Assembly (NCBI RefSeq): GCF_012396615.1 | Contig: NZ_JAAXPV010000012.1 | Span: forward strand, 1 to 64,000 | DNA: 64,000 bases | Reading direction: 5' to 3' | DNA from: Rothia terrae | Lineage (GTDB): Bacteria; Actinomycetota; Actinomycetes; Actinomycetales; Micrococcaceae | Shown: positions 16,177 through 24,399 of the stretch, one piece after another | How the letters are laid out: each line of letters opens with the position of its first letter | How positions within the stretch are numbered: position 1 is the first letter of the stretch | Position numbers and translations under genes: made by a program | The notes under the pieces: generated by a model | What the model was told of the DNA's origin: nothing | Seen by the model: the letters and a program-made list of their open reading frames with translations, nothing else | Database searches by the model: none

Positions 16177-16296
16177 CCCTCCCCCTTTCACTCGCGCAGT
16201 AACCCGTGATAAACATCTAGACCTCTCAAAACCACGACGCCCTATATCGGACATACACTAGAGAACGGACTATTCACAGGCAGTAAAGGTTCTTGC

Positions 16297-17664
16297 ATGA
16301 CCATCACCGTTGAGGCACAGTGGGCGCACCAGCCCGACCACGCCGCGCACGTAGAGCGCGTCCGCACAGCTTTTATCGAAAAATACGGTGTGGAACCCGA
16401 TGGTGTATGGTCAGCCCCAGGACGCTTGAACCTACTCGGTGAGTACATCGATTTTCTTGGCGGTTCCTGCATGCCTATGCCCCTGCCCTACCGCACCTAT
16501 GTGGCGGGTAAGTTGCGCACCGACGGCGTGTTACGCGCGCAGTCCCTTCAGATGCCGCACGATGAACGCACCGTCGTTGTTCGCGATATCCGCCCGGGTA
16601 CGCTCAAGGGCTGGTTCACCTACGTTGCCGGTGTGGCATGGTCCATGAACCAAGAAGAGAGCGAAGATATTACCCTTCCGGCATCTTTTGGTGCCGACCT
16701 CATGATTGATTCCACCGTTCCGGTAGGTGGCGGACTCTCGTCCTCTGCCGCCATCGAATGTTCAACAGCGCTCACCCTGCTAGATCTCTCGCATTCCTTG
16801 CGCGAGAACGCGGGTGCAGCACTGCCTTCCACTCTCACCGAAGACACCCACGATTTACGCGCCCGACTAGCTCAGGTCTGCATCCGCGCCGAAAACAAGG
16901 TCGCCGGCGCACAAACCGGCGGACTCGACCAAACCGCGTCCTTACGTTCCATTCCCGGTCAGGCATTAGTAGTGGACTTCCGCGATTTTTCTCTGCAACC
17001 GGTCGATGTAAATATTCAGGATGCGAACCTCAGCTGGCTGGTCATCAACACCAATACCCCGCACGAGCTTGCCGGTGGCGAGTTCGCCGCGCGTCGTCGC
17101 GCTACCGAGTGCGCAACGGACGCCCTCAACCTGGATTATCTGCGCAACGCCCTGCCCGACGATTTACGATGTGCGGGTCTTAGCGAGGCAGAAGCCAAGC
17201 ACTGGCGTCTTTCGACCGTTGACGAACGCGCAAATACTGCGCTGAGTGCCATGGAAAAATTCACGCGGTGTACCGAGGTTCCGCGCGGTTGGATCCGCCA
17301 CGCTTTTCACGATATGTGCCTGGTAGAGCGCGCCGCCTACGTTATTTCTCGCACCGGAGCAGACGGCATACAGGCATGGGAAGAGCTAGGCAGGCTCTTC
17401 ACCGAGTCGTTCGTATCCATGCGCGATGAACTACAGGTTTCCCGCGAAGAAATCAATGTTGCCGTCGATACCTGTTTGGATGCCGGCGCGCTGGGTGCTC
17501 GCATCGTTGGCGGCGGTTTTGGTGGTGCAGTCATGGCGCTCATTGAGACCGATAAACTTGAGGACGCTGCAACCGCCGTTGCGCGCGCCTATGCTCAGCA
17601 CGGGTACGCGGCGCCTGAGTTCTTGCCGATGTCGCCCGGAATCCCCGCGCAAAAAGACGCATAG
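16297..17664 (+). CDS. galK: Galactokinase-like GHMP kinase
   Basis: A 455-residue GHMP-superfamily kinase, probably phosphorylating galactose at C1. Visible motifs are APGRLNLLGEYIDFLGG (GEHTDY in classical GalK; the Glu and Asp that contact galactose are kept), the ATP loop VPVGGGLSSSAAIE (about 145-158), AQTGGLDQTAS, and the C-terminal IVGGGFGGAVMAL. The first motif deviates (His to Tyr, Thr to Ile). No galT, galE or galM is nearby. The divergent motif and isolation leave another sugar kinase possible. A bidirectional terminator separates it from the convergent APC transporter. Confidence 0.8.
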   Translation: MTITVEAQWAHQPDHAAHVERVRTAFIEKYGVEPDGVWSAPGRLNLLGEYIDFLGGSCMPMPLPYRTYVAGKLRTDGVLRAQSLQMPHDERTVVVRDIRPGTLKGWFTYVAGVAWSMNQEESEDITLPASFGADLMIDSTVPVGGGLSSSAAIECSTALTLLDLSHSLRENAGAALPSTLTEDTHDLRARLAQVCIRAENKVAGAQTGGLDQTASLRSIPGQALVVDFRDFSLQPVDVNIQDANLSWLVINTNTPHELAGGEFAARRRATECATDALNLDYLRNALPDDLRCAGLSEAEAKHWRLSTVDERANTALSAMEKFTRCTEVPRGWIRHAFHDMCLVERAAYVISRTGADGIQAWEELGRLFTESFVSMRDELQVSREEINVAVDTCLDAGALGARIVGGGFGGAVMALIETDKLEDAATAVARAYAQHGYAAPEFLPMSPGIPAQKDA

Positions 17665-17677
17665 TTTTTCAGGCATA

Positions 17678-17718
17678 AAAGAGCGGCTACATTCTTTGCA
17701 AAATGTAGCCGCTCTTTG
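17678..17718. terminator. Bidirectional terminator
   Basis: A 16-17-bp stem, AAAGAGCGGCTACATT (17678-17694) with AATGTAGCCGCTCTTT (17702-17717), has A-runs and T-runs on both sides. It lies between the convergent galactokinase and APC-transporter genes. Confidence 0.88.
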
Positions 17719-17734
17719 AGGTAAGTAGCACAGT

Positions 17735-19738
17735 TTATGAGACGTGCACTACCGGACGCCTGTAGAGGTCAGGTTCGGCGCGGCGCAACACCTCGTGAGT
17801 GGTTGAGGCAATCTGCCCCTGACCAAAGAGCAGGAAGGCAAGGTAGTTCTTGATCGGCTTGCCTGCGGCCCAGTCGAGGTAGATATGCGGGACCTGCCCG
17901 GTGATGTCGCGAATTTCTATTGCCAGTGCGGCAATATTATTTGCTACCGATGCGCCCGAGACGCTGAGAATCTTAATACCGTCCATTTCTAGACCGTGAA
18001 TGACGAGTTCAGCGTTGAACTTACTCGGATCCATCACGGCGATTTCGAGAAAGACCACGTTATCTTCATTGGCGATGTTGTGCGCCCAGTTTTCGCGTGC
18101 TCGTTTTTCGTAGTAGTCGGCGATGCTGAAGTTGTCGGGGCGGTGGGCAATCAGGTGGATCGGCTTATTGGAGCATGAACCGATGATGTCCAGCGACTTC
18201 TGATCGAAGTCCACGCTTTCAATGCGCAATTCGTAGGAACGCAGCGCACGGGAGATAAAGGAAAGCACCAGAACCGCCAGAATAAAGGCACTGGCGATGC
18301 GCAGACCGTCCGGTCGTTCAATCACGTTGGCAACGGTGGTGTAGAAGAATACCAGTGTCACTACAGCGTAAAAGATAACAGCGTAGGGCTGACGCTTGCG
18401 CTTGGCTGAAAGGGTAACGGCAACTGCCGCGCTACTCATGAGTACCAGAACACCCGTGGCGTAGGCGCCACCCTGGGCTTCAACGTCCGCTTTAAACAGC
18501 AGGGTAATCACAATTGCTACGGCACTGAAAATAAGCACGAGAGGACGCGCCGACTTGGTCCATTCCGGAGCCATACCAAAGCGCGGCAGGTAGCGGGGCA
18601 CCAGGTTCAACAGACCTGACATGGCAGAGGCACCGGCAAACCACAGAATCAAAATGGTTGAGATGTCGTACGCCGTGCCCACGCCTTCACCCAGCAACGA
18701 GTGCGCCAGGTAAGCAAGCGCGCGTCCGTTTGCCTGCCCGCCGTGCTGAAATTCCTGCTGCGGAATAAGTGCGGTGGTCACGAACGATGAGCTCACCAGC
18801 ATCAAGCTCATGGTAAAAGCAGCGACAGTTAGAAGCTTCTTGGTTCCCGCCACGCGGTGCTGGATGCGGTCGCTCATGGTTTCGCCGCGTCCGCGAATCT
18901 GAGGCATCACAACAACGCCGGTTTCAAAACCCGACATGCCTAGGGCGATTTTGGGAAAGACGAGAACGATAAGACCAATGGCCAGCCACGGGTTGGAGTG
19001 TTGCGCTGTCAGACCCTTCCACCAATCAATGCTCAGGGCAGGATGCGTGACGACCTCCCAGATTCCGGCAGCGATCACCACAGTATTTAGCGCAAGGAAT
19101 ACGACCACGAGAATCACAGCGACGTTGATGGTCTCGTCAAACCCTTTGAGGAAGACCGCGGTGAGTAGCAGCAAGAAGGCGAGAGTCACCCAAATATGGT
19201 TATGTTCCAGGACGCGCGGCATGAAGGGGTTCGCCTCAAGGTGGGCCGCCGCGTCCGCCGCCGACAGCGTCATGGTGATCATGAAGTCGGTAATGGTGAA
19301 GCCCAACAGAACAAGCACAAAGATCTTCGCTGACCAGCGAGAAAGCAGCTTTTCAAGAAGATTGATAGAACCTGCGCCGGCGGGAGATTCTGCGGCGATG
19401 CGTCGGTAAATCGGCAACGCGCCAAGCAGGGTAACAGCCACCAAAACCAGCGTTACCAGGGGTGAGAGAAGACCTGCGGCGAGCGCCGCAATAGCGGGCT
19501 GATAGCCCAGGGTTGAAAAGTAGTCCACACCTGAAAGGCACATGACTTTCCACCACGGATGCCCAGCCTCACCTGCGCCACGCTTACCGTGCGGACCCTG
19601 CAACTCACCCTTGAGCTGATCTTGTTGAGTGCCCATCAGCCAGGACTTCAGCGCTGTTTGGGCGCCCACAAAATGCTTAGAAGGCTCGGGGTCACTGTTG
19701 TGACTGCGGATAGAGCCTTTTCGCTTCAGCGAATTCAT
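17735..19738 (-). CDS. APC-superfamily permease with C-terminal soluble domain
   Basis: 667 residues. A hydrophilic N-terminus of about 60 residues precedes about twelve membrane helices, including the opening motif CLSGVDYFSTLGYQPAIAAL and PAGAGSINLLEKLLSRW. From about residue 490 the protein is soluble (ELRIESVDFDQKSLDIIGSC to the C-terminus), a mixed alpha/beta segment that looks regulatory. ATG 19738 (MNSLKRKGSIRSHN) has GAAAGG 8 nt upstream; the longer in-frame start was rejected. It is probably an amino-acid or cation transporter. The substrate is not readable. Confidence 0.8.
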   Translation of the reverse strand: MNSLKRKGSIRSHNSDPEPSKHFVGAQTALKSWLMGTQQDQLKGELQGPHGKRGAGEAGHPWWKVMCLSGVDYFSTLGYQPAIAALAAGLLSPLVTLVLVAVTLLGALPIYRRIAAESPAGAGSINLLEKLLSRWSAKIFVLVLLGFTITDFMITMTLSAADAAAHLEANPFMPRVLEHNHIWVTLAFLLLLTAVFLKGFDETINVAVILVVVFLALNTVVIAAGIWEVVTHPALSIDWWKGLTAQHSNPWLAIGLIVLVFPKIALGMSGFETGVVVMPQIRGRGETMSDRIQHRVAGTKKLLTVAAFTMSLMLVSSSFVTTALIPQQEFQHGGQANGRALAYLAHSLLGEGVGTAYDISTILILWFAGASAMSGLLNLVPRYLPRFGMAPEWTKSARPLVLIFSAVAIVITLLFKADVEAQGGAYATGVLVLMSSAAVAVTLSAKRKRQPYAVIFYAVVTLVFFYTTVANVIERPDGLRIASAFILAVLVLSFISRALRSYELRIESVDFDQKSLDIIGSCSNKPIHLIAHRPDNFSIADYYEKRARENWAHNIANEDNVVFLEIAVMDPSKFNAELVIHGLEMDGIKILSVSGASVANNIAALAIEIRDITGQVPHIYLDWAAGKPIKNYLAFLLFGQGQIASTTHEVLRRAEPDLYRRPVVHVS

Positions 19739-20068
19739 ATGCGAGCCTTTCAGACTGCAAATACGACGATATGAAATTGTTGCGCACAGCGTGTGTAACT
19801 TGATGAATAGTACGCCCCGTTCACGATTTTTTGCACATTCTGGGTGAGAACACACCAGCATCATGTGCATCACACCCGCACACCGCCCCTGTTTGAGAGG
19901 CTAAAAGCCTACTCTGTTCGCTCCTGAAATAAATTAGAGGGTTGGCGGTTCACATCTTTTCAAAAGTTGCGTATGCTGATTATTAGATGACGTGCACCAC
20001 AAGTAACCGTCATCGATGAATACCAGTAGCGAACACACCGTTGGCTACGCGAGGAAAGGAAGATAAGA
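19739..20068. other. Intergenic region, divergent promoters
   Basis: 330 bp with no gene. It separates the minus-strand permease from the plus-strand small protein genes, so it must hold two promoters. AGGAAAGGAAG at 20052-20062 is the ribosome binding site of the next gene. No repeat or hairpin of note was seen. Confidence 0.5.
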
Positions 20069-20221
20069 ATGGGTTTCGACATTAATGGCAAGGTAGAAGA
20101 AGGCCTGAACGCAGGTAAGGACGCTGCTAACGAGAAGGCTGGCAAGGACGTTGTCACCGACGAGCACGTTGACAAGGCTAACGACGCTATCAACAACAAG
20201 ATTGATGGCTTCAAGAAGTAA
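20069..20221 (+). CDS. 50-residue charged small protein
   Basis: MGFDINGKVEEGLNAGKDAA and then a Lys/Asp/Ala-rich helical sequence ending in DGFKK. It has a strong AGGAAAGG site upstream and its own terminator downstream, so it is a real, probably well-expressed gene. Composition resembles the small MT0933/Rv0909-type and CsbD-like actinobacterial proteins, but no firm family match can be claimed. It sits just before a CsbD gene and may share its stress regulation. Confidence 0.6.
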   Translation: MGFDINGKVEEGLNAGKDAANEKAGKDVVTDEHVDKANDAINNKIDGFKK

Positions 20222-20246
20222 GTCACTTCTTCTATAGTCGGCTTGA

Positions 20247-20280
20247 AGGCGGGAGTAGCCACACTGCTTCCGCCTTTTTG
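20247..20280 (+). terminator. Terminator after small charged protein gene
   Basis: AAGGCGGGAGTAG pairs with CTGCTTCCGCCTT (20249-20276, one bulge) and is followed by TTTTGC. Confidence 0.75.
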
Positions 20281-20389
20281 CTAACCACCTGCGGTGGTTA
20301 AAAAAATTTTCATGATTTTAGGGCGGAACAACCCGTCTTAAAGGTAGGTGTCCAACGGTGGAGACCTATTTCCTATGAGAGGAGCTGCC

Positions 20390-20572
20390 ATGAGCGCAGA
20401 GAACACTTTCGATAAGTTGGCTGGTAAGGCTAAGGAAGCTGCTGGCAAGGCAACCGATAACGAGCGTTTGCAGGCTGAGGGTCAGACCGACCAGGCTCAG
20501 GCTGGCGTGAAGGAAAAGGTTGAGGACGCTAAGGGCGCAGTTGAGGGCATCAAGGATTCCTTCAACAAGTAA
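20390..20572 (+). CDS. CsbD-family stress-response protein
   Basis: 60 residues, MSAENTFDKLAGKAKEAAGK, then TDNERLQAEGQTDQAQAGVK and DAKGAVEGIKDSF, the standard CsbD pattern. The protein is small, hydrophilic and helical; its biochemical role is unknown, though CsbD genes are general-stress induced in Bacillus. ATG 20390 has GAGAGGAG 5 nt upstream; the in-frame start 14 codons earlier has no site. It has its own terminator. Confidence 0.9.
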   Translation: MSAENTFDKLAGKAKEAAGKATDNERLQAEGQTDQAQAGVKEKVEDAKGAVEGIKDSFNK

Positions 20573-20591
20573 TCTTTTACTTTTGATGTAA

Positions 20592-20635
20592 GGGGGCGGG
20601 TATTCACCGGTAGGTGGGTGCCCGCCCCTTTTTGT
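20592..20635 (+). terminator. Terminator after csbD-like gene
   Basis: GGGGCGGG (about 20593-20600) pairs with CCCGCCCC (20621-20628) and is followed by TTTTTGTT. A secondary inner stem, TTCACCGGTAGGTGGG, lies in the loop. Confidence 0.8.
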
Positions 20636-20762
20636 TGCTCTATAGCTGTCGGTAACTGGCAGGTGGCGGTGTTTCTCATTTCGCTGGTTACTGTCTCACT
20701 TTTGAATATGCACTCAGCGTTATAGGCTAAAAGTAGTTTGTTTTCGTTGAAAGGATTTACTG

Positions 20763-21068
20763 ATGGAAAACCGTCCTCAGGGCACTCAGGCTGATGCTCT
20801 CAAAGCTATTGAAGATGGTGGCGTCGTGATTTATTGGCGTCCCGGTTGCCCGTTCTGCCAGGCTCTCGATGAGGGTCTGGGCGAGGTTGGCGACCGCGCG
20901 ACCTGGGTGAACGTCTGGGAGGACGCGGACGCGTCCGAGTTCGTGAAAAGCGTGAATGACGGCAACGAGGTTGTGCCCACTGTGACCACTTCAGAGAAGT
21001 CATTCGTAGCGTCATCGTCGAAGGCACCGAAGATCGTTGCGCTGGCTATTGAAAAGAGCGGTAAGTAA
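20763..21068 (+). CDS. Glutaredoxin/mycoredoxin-like protein
   Basis: A 101-residue thioredoxin-fold oxidoreductase. The active site CPFC is in VVIYWRPGCPFCQALDEGL (about residues 22-40). The conserved cis-Pro is in NEVVPTVTTSEKSFVASS. Mycoredoxins of Actinobacteria, which use mycothiol, have the same layout, so demycothiolation or thiol reduction is likely. Its stop (TAA) abuts the ATG of the shikimate dehydrogenase-like gene, so the two are co-translated. Confidence 0.85.
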   Translation: MENRPQGTQADALKAIEDGGVVIYWRPGCPFCQALDEGLGEVGDRATWVNVWEDADASEFVKSVNDGNEVVPTVTTSEKSFVASSSKAPKIVALAIEKSGK

Positions 21069-21902
21069 ATGACTGCTGAATTCAAGGGCCGTCCGGCTCT
21101 CAACCGCGACACCACCGTCTGCATCTCACTCTCAGGCCGTCCGTCTAACCACGGCATCAAGTTCCACAACTACCTGTACGAGAAGTTCGGTTTGGACTTT
21201 CTCTACAAGGCGATGACCACCACCGATATTAAGGCGGCTATCGGCGGCGTGCGCGCCCTCGGTATTCGCGGCTGCTCGGTGTCTATGCCCTTCAAGCAGG
21301 ACGTTATTCCGCTCATGGACGAGATGGATCATTCAGCATCCGTTATTGGCGCGGTCAACACCATTGTGAACACTGACGGCTACCTGCACGCTTACAACAC
21401 CGACGTCATCGCGGTGGCATCACTTTTGCAGTCGCACGCCGTTGATAATTCCCTACCCTTCGTGTTGCAGGGTTCAGGCGGCATGGCGCGCGCTGTTGCC
21501 GGCGCTTTCTACGACGCCGGTTTCAAGCAGGGCACCATTATTGCCCGCAATGAGAAGGCAGGACGCGAGCTGGCTGACAAGTACGGTTACGCGTGGGTTT
21601 CATCGGTGAATGAGGCATCCGCGCCGATTATTGTGAACGTAACCCCGATTGGTATGGAGGGCGCACCCGAAGCTGACGCGCTGTCCTTCCCGCAGGCGTC
21701 CATCGACACAGCGACCGTGGTCTTTGACGTGGTAGCGATGCCCGTTGAGACTCCTCTGATTCGCGCGGCGCGCGCGGCGGGTAAAGAGGTCATCACCGGT
21801 GGCGAGGTCATTGCCCTGCAGGCAGCAGAGCAATTCCGCCTCTACACCGGCGTTGAGGTTTCAGCCGCCGACGTTGAAGAGGCAGAGGCGCAGGCTAACT
21901 AG
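21069..21902 (+). CDS. Shikimate dehydrogenase-like NAD(P)-dependent enzyme
   Basis: A 277-residue AroE-superfamily protein. The N-terminal substrate domain has ISLSGRPSNHGIKFHN and the catalytic Lys/Asp pattern in GCSVSMPFKQ and AVNTIVNTDG..YNTD. The nucleotide domain has LQGSGGMARAVAGAFYDAG. C-terminal ITGGEVIALQAAEQFRLYTG is typical. The substrate loop (SLSGRPSN instead of GxPxxHSxSP) departs from true AroE, so a related quinate/shikimate or accessory dehydrogenase is more likely. It is coupled to the glutaredoxin gene upstream, and a strong terminator follows. Confidence 0.82.
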   Translation: MTAEFKGRPALNRDTTVCISLSGRPSNHGIKFHNYLYEKFGLDFLYKAMTTTDIKAAIGGVRALGIRGCSVSMPFKQDVIPLMDEMDHSASVIGAVNTIVNTDGYLHAYNTDVIAVASLLQSHAVDNSLPFVLQGSGGMARAVAGAFYDAGFKQGTIIARNEKAGRELADKYGYAWVSSVNEASAPIIVNVTPIGMEGAPEADALSFPQASIDTATVVFDVVAMPVETPLIRAARAAGKEVITGGEVIALQAAEQFRLYTGVEVSAADVEEAEAQAN

Positions 21903-21923
21903 CTCTCGCGTCCCTTAAACGAA

Positions 21924-21965
21924 CGTCTCCCCCGCTCTCGTGATGAGGGCGGGGGAGATTTTTGC
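21924..21965 (+). terminator. Terminator after shikimate dehydrogenase-like gene
   Basis: TCTCCCCCGC pairs with GGCGGGGGAGA around an 11-nt loop and is followed by TTTTTG. Confidence 0.88.
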
Positions 21966-22010
21966 ATTTTAGGGCAAGATGCCCCTACGTCGTAGAGTAT
22001 GAAGAGCACT

Positions 22011-22160
22011 TCACTTCTCGCACAAAGGAACATCATGCACGCGGATGCGATTATTGTCAGCGGTGAGCATACTGCCGACAAAACCAATAGCAAGCGGAAT
22101 CAGAATGAACGCCGCAAGCGTGAAAATACTTTTGATGCCGGAGGGTTTAGCGCTAGACAT
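22011..22160 (-). pseudogene. Possible remnant of a small membrane protein (TspO-like start)
   Basis: A 49-codon frame, MSSAKPSGIKSIFTLAAFIL then PLAIGFVGSMLTADN, has AAAGG upstream and resembles the first helix of TspO/MBR proteins (fxlsxxvGxxGSxxTA), but it stops before the WYxxLxKPxW motif. It could be a decayed tspO or a short membrane peptide. The evidence is weak. Confidence 0.3.
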
Positions 22161-22296
22161 ATGGGCAACCTTTGGTGGGGAGAATATCTGGTGCATCGCA
22201 GAATCCCATGATGAAGTGTCTTCATTTCAGGATTTCGTGCACAGAAACGCTTGTTTTTAAATTTTTGAGAATACTCCTGCCATTTTTTCATATTTC

Positions 22297-22911
22297 TTGG
22301 GAAAAATAGCAAGCCTGGTAAAGAAATCAACGTATGCAGCAACAGGAATTTTTGCTCTCTTAGCACTTGCAGGTTGCGGCGCCAACAACGCGCAGTCCCC
22401 TACACCTGAGACTTCTACGGTTACCGTAACGGCCGAGGCCTCCGACAGCTCAGCGTCTTCGCAGTCACCCTCAGAGTCGGCGTCGTCCACTGCAGCATCT
22501 TCATCTGAGCAAGATGTTCTCTCGGCAATCGACGCGGTGCGCCAGGCTCACCCCGATGCACAGATTACGTCTATCGGCGGCGATGAAGGTTCTGGCCACT
22601 GGGAAGTTAGAGCGCTAGAAGGCAACCAAAAACTTGATTTTCACGTCTCGGGCAACGATGTTCACACCCAGGAGTCAGAGTCCAAAAATGACGGCAATGA
22701 TGATATTCAGGACGCCTCAGCAGCAACAGTTGATATCAAGGACGCTATTTCCACCGCCCAGAACGAGAAATCGGGCGATGTAGTAAGCGTGAACCTTGAC
22801 CGCCTGGAAGGTAACAACAACCAGCTGGTGTGGGAGGTTTCTTTCCGCGGTAGCGGCGATGGAAACACTGTTTTTGTCGATGCAGCTAACGGCGAGATTA
22901 TCACCTTCTAA
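22297..22911 (+). CDS. PepSY-domain lipoprotein
   Basis: 204 residues, starting at TTG. The signal peptide ends in a lipobox (FALLALAGC, Cys27), and a Ser/Thr-rich linker follows (to about residue 70). Two PepSY-like repeats come next: VLSAIDAVRQAHPDAQITSI..HWEVRAL..LDFHV and DIKDAISTAQNEKSGDVVSV..LVWEVSFR..VFVDAANGEIITF. PepSY proteins are usually secreted protease inhibitors or metal-linked envelope proteins; which applies here is unknown. The ribosome binding site is poor, so the start is tentative. Confidence 0.78.
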   Translation: MGKIASLVKKSTYAATGIFALLALAGCGANNAQSPTPETSTVTVTAEASDSSASSQSPSESASSTAASSSEQDVLSAIDAVRQAHPDAQITSIGGDEGSGHWEVRALEGNQKLDFHVSGNDVHTQESESKNDGNDDIQDASAATVDIKDAISTAQNEKSGDVVSVNLDRLEGNNNQLVWEVSFRGSGDGNTVFVDAANGEIITF

Positions 22912-22958
22912 AGTTCGGCAAAGAGATTTATTGATCAGGACATAAGCACCCAACGCAA

Positions 22959-23046
22959 GCACAGCGGCGGCAAATAATCCTTCTCGTTTCGGTTCGCTCA
23001 CAGGAGTGGCTCACGCTAGATCCAACTAGTTTGCCGTTCACTGTGC
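22959..23046 (+). repeat. Dispersed palindromic repeat, copy D (divergent)
   Basis: Arms GCACAG..CGGCAAA (22959-22974) and TTTGCCG..CTGTGC (23030-23046) pair. The core TTCTCGTTTCGGTTCGCTCACAGG and GGCTCACG resembles the core of copies A-C (CTCTC, TTCGCTC, GATTCACG), in shortened form. It lies between the lipoprotein gene and a terminator. Confidence 0.5.
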
Positions 23047-23086
23047 TGACCTGGGGCATTCTTTCCAGAACTCAGCAAGAATAACC

Positions 23087-23122
23087 AAGGACGCGGGCAC
23101 TCGAGTGCCTGCGTCCTTTTGT
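23087..23122 (+). terminator. Terminator downstream of PepSY lipoprotein
   Basis: AAGGACGCGGGCACT (23087-23101) pairs with AGTGCCTGCGTCCTT (23104-23118) with one mismatch and is followed by TTTGTG. Confidence 0.8.
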
Positions 23123-23174
23123 GTGTGCGGGAGTAGGTGGATAACTCGCGTGAGCGAGTAAAAATTTTTGAAAT

Positions 23175-23380
23175 TACAGAAAATCCACACCCTGCTCTTA
23201 AAGGTTTTCCACAGGTGGGGATAAATCTGGGGATATTGCTTACATCCCTGTAATTTAAGGGAACTTTAAAGCGCGAAAAGCCCGATTTCGCGCTATCCAC
23301 AGGGTTGTTAACACCTGTGGAATTACATCTTTGTAGTTATCAACAGCTGTGGACAACCCCTGTGGATAGTGTAATTACAC
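23175..23380. promoter_or_regulatory. DnaA-box-like cluster with TGTAATTACA palindrome
   Basis: Seven near-matches to the DnaA 9-mer TTATCCACA lie within about 200 bp: AAATCCACA (23181), TTTTCCACA (23205), CTATCCACA (23293), TGTGGAATT (23316), TTATCAACA (23337), TGTGGACAA (23348) and TGTGGATAG (23361). The cluster ends in the perfect palindrome GTGTAATTACAC (23369-23380), with half-sites near 23172 and 23321. The same two elements make up the dnaA-dnaN intergenic region. No gene is present. The function is inferred to be DnaA binding or titration. Confidence 0.55.
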
Positions 23381-23393
23381 GAATTTTTAAACA

Positions 23394-23451
23394 ACTTTCC
23401 GTGGATTTGCGTTGTAAAAATAGGCTTTCACAGCGCAAATCCACGGAAAGT
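23394..23451. repeat. 58-bp palindrome, family ACTTTCCGTGG, copy 1
   Basis: Perfect 18-bp arms ACTTTCCGTGGATTTGCG and CGCAAATCCACGGAAAGT surround a 22-nt AT-rich spacer. An almost identical copy lies at 38025-38083. There is no T-run, so it is not a standard terminator. It lies 14 bp after the stop of the minus-strand rhomboid gene (23465). Confidence 0.85.
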
Positions 23452-23464
23452 GAGGTGTGCAGTT

Positions 23465-24310
23465 TTATCGACGGCGCGCATCCTTAGAAGTCATCTGCAA
23501 AAGGTAGGCAACGATAGCACCCGCGATCAGCCCTCCCAGGTGTCCTTGCCACGAAATACCGGAGACAAAGAGACCAAAGGCGAAATTCACCGCAATAAGG
23601 CTCACAATTGACCGGGTCTCGCCACCGTGCAGCTTATTCACCACAAAATACGCGGCAAACAGGCCGAAGATACCGCCGGATGCGCCCACCACCCAGGTGC
23701 CAGGAGCGAGCAACATAACAGCCACCGAGCCACCAATAATGGAGAGCAGATAGGTGATGAGGTACTTCCATTTGCCCATGATGGGTTCGAGTGCTTGCCC
23801 GAACATCCACAGGGTAAACATATTCATGCCCACGTGGGCAATATTGCTTTGGGAATGTACAAATCCAGCGGTGAGCATACGCCACCATTCACCGGTGTAA
23901 GAAACGTACATGGAGTTATACGCTAAAGCATTAATAACGGCTTGACCAGGCAAAATTACCTGTAGGGCATATATGGCCACCGTCAGAGCAATCAACACAA
24001 TAGTCACGGGATAGTTAGCCCACGCCCCACCGCGGGCTTTCTTCTGCTCGCGTCGATAATCTTTGCCGGTAGCTGTGCGGTAACAGTCAGCGCAAATCAT
24101 TCCCACCTCAAGCGGAATCTGGCACTGACCGCACGCAGGTCGGTTGCAACGTCCGCACCGCGCATAGCTGACGTTTTCAGGGTGACGTGCGCACACCGGA
24201 AACTGTTGCGGCTGCTCATACGATCCGTAGCGCGCAGGCTGAGGACGCGCAGAGGCATCCTGACCAAAAGAGTTCTTGTCATCACGCGGTGAGGGGTAAG
24301 GGGTACTCAC
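23465..24310 (-). CDS. Rhomboid-family intramembrane serine protease
   Basis: 281 residues. The N-terminal cytosolic zinc-ribbon/B-box-like segment at about 35-75 has CARH..CGRCNRPACGQC..GMICADCY. Six to seven membrane helices follow from about residue 98. The catalytic Ser is in WVVGASGGIFGLFAAYF and the catalytic His in WQGHLGGLIAGAIVAYLL; the conserved HxxxN motif is NIAHVGMNMFTLW. The protein cleaves membrane substrates that are not known here. It stands near and is transcribed parallel to the cyclophilin gene, an arrangement common near the origin in Actinobacteria. Confidence 0.92.
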   Translation of the reverse strand: MSTPYPSPRDDKNSFGQDASARPQPARYGSYEQPQQFPVCARHPENVSYARCGRCNRPACGQCQIPLEVGMICADCYRTATGKDYRREQKKARGGAWANYPVTIVLIALTVAIYALQVILPGQAVINALAYNSMYVSYTGEWWRMLTAGFVHSQSNIAHVGMNMFTLWMFGQALEPIMGKWKYLITYLLSIIGGSVAVMLLAPGTWVVGASGGIFGLFAAYFVVNKLHGGETRSIVSLIAVNFAFGLFVSGISWQGHLGGLIAGAIVAYLLQMTSKDARRR

Positions 24311-24399
24311 TGTTCAACCTTAAAAATAAAAAGTTATAAAAATGCCCGCGCACCTTATCGCGGGCACGCGGGTATTTAGAGTCTTAGCTCAGACTTAGA

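Noticed and set aside
22717-23001. Minus-strand frame with a hydrophobic stretch (SEPKREGLFAAAVLALGAYV)
   Set aside because: It overlaps the PepSY lipoprotein antisense and runs through repeat copy D. It has no ribosome binding site or family.
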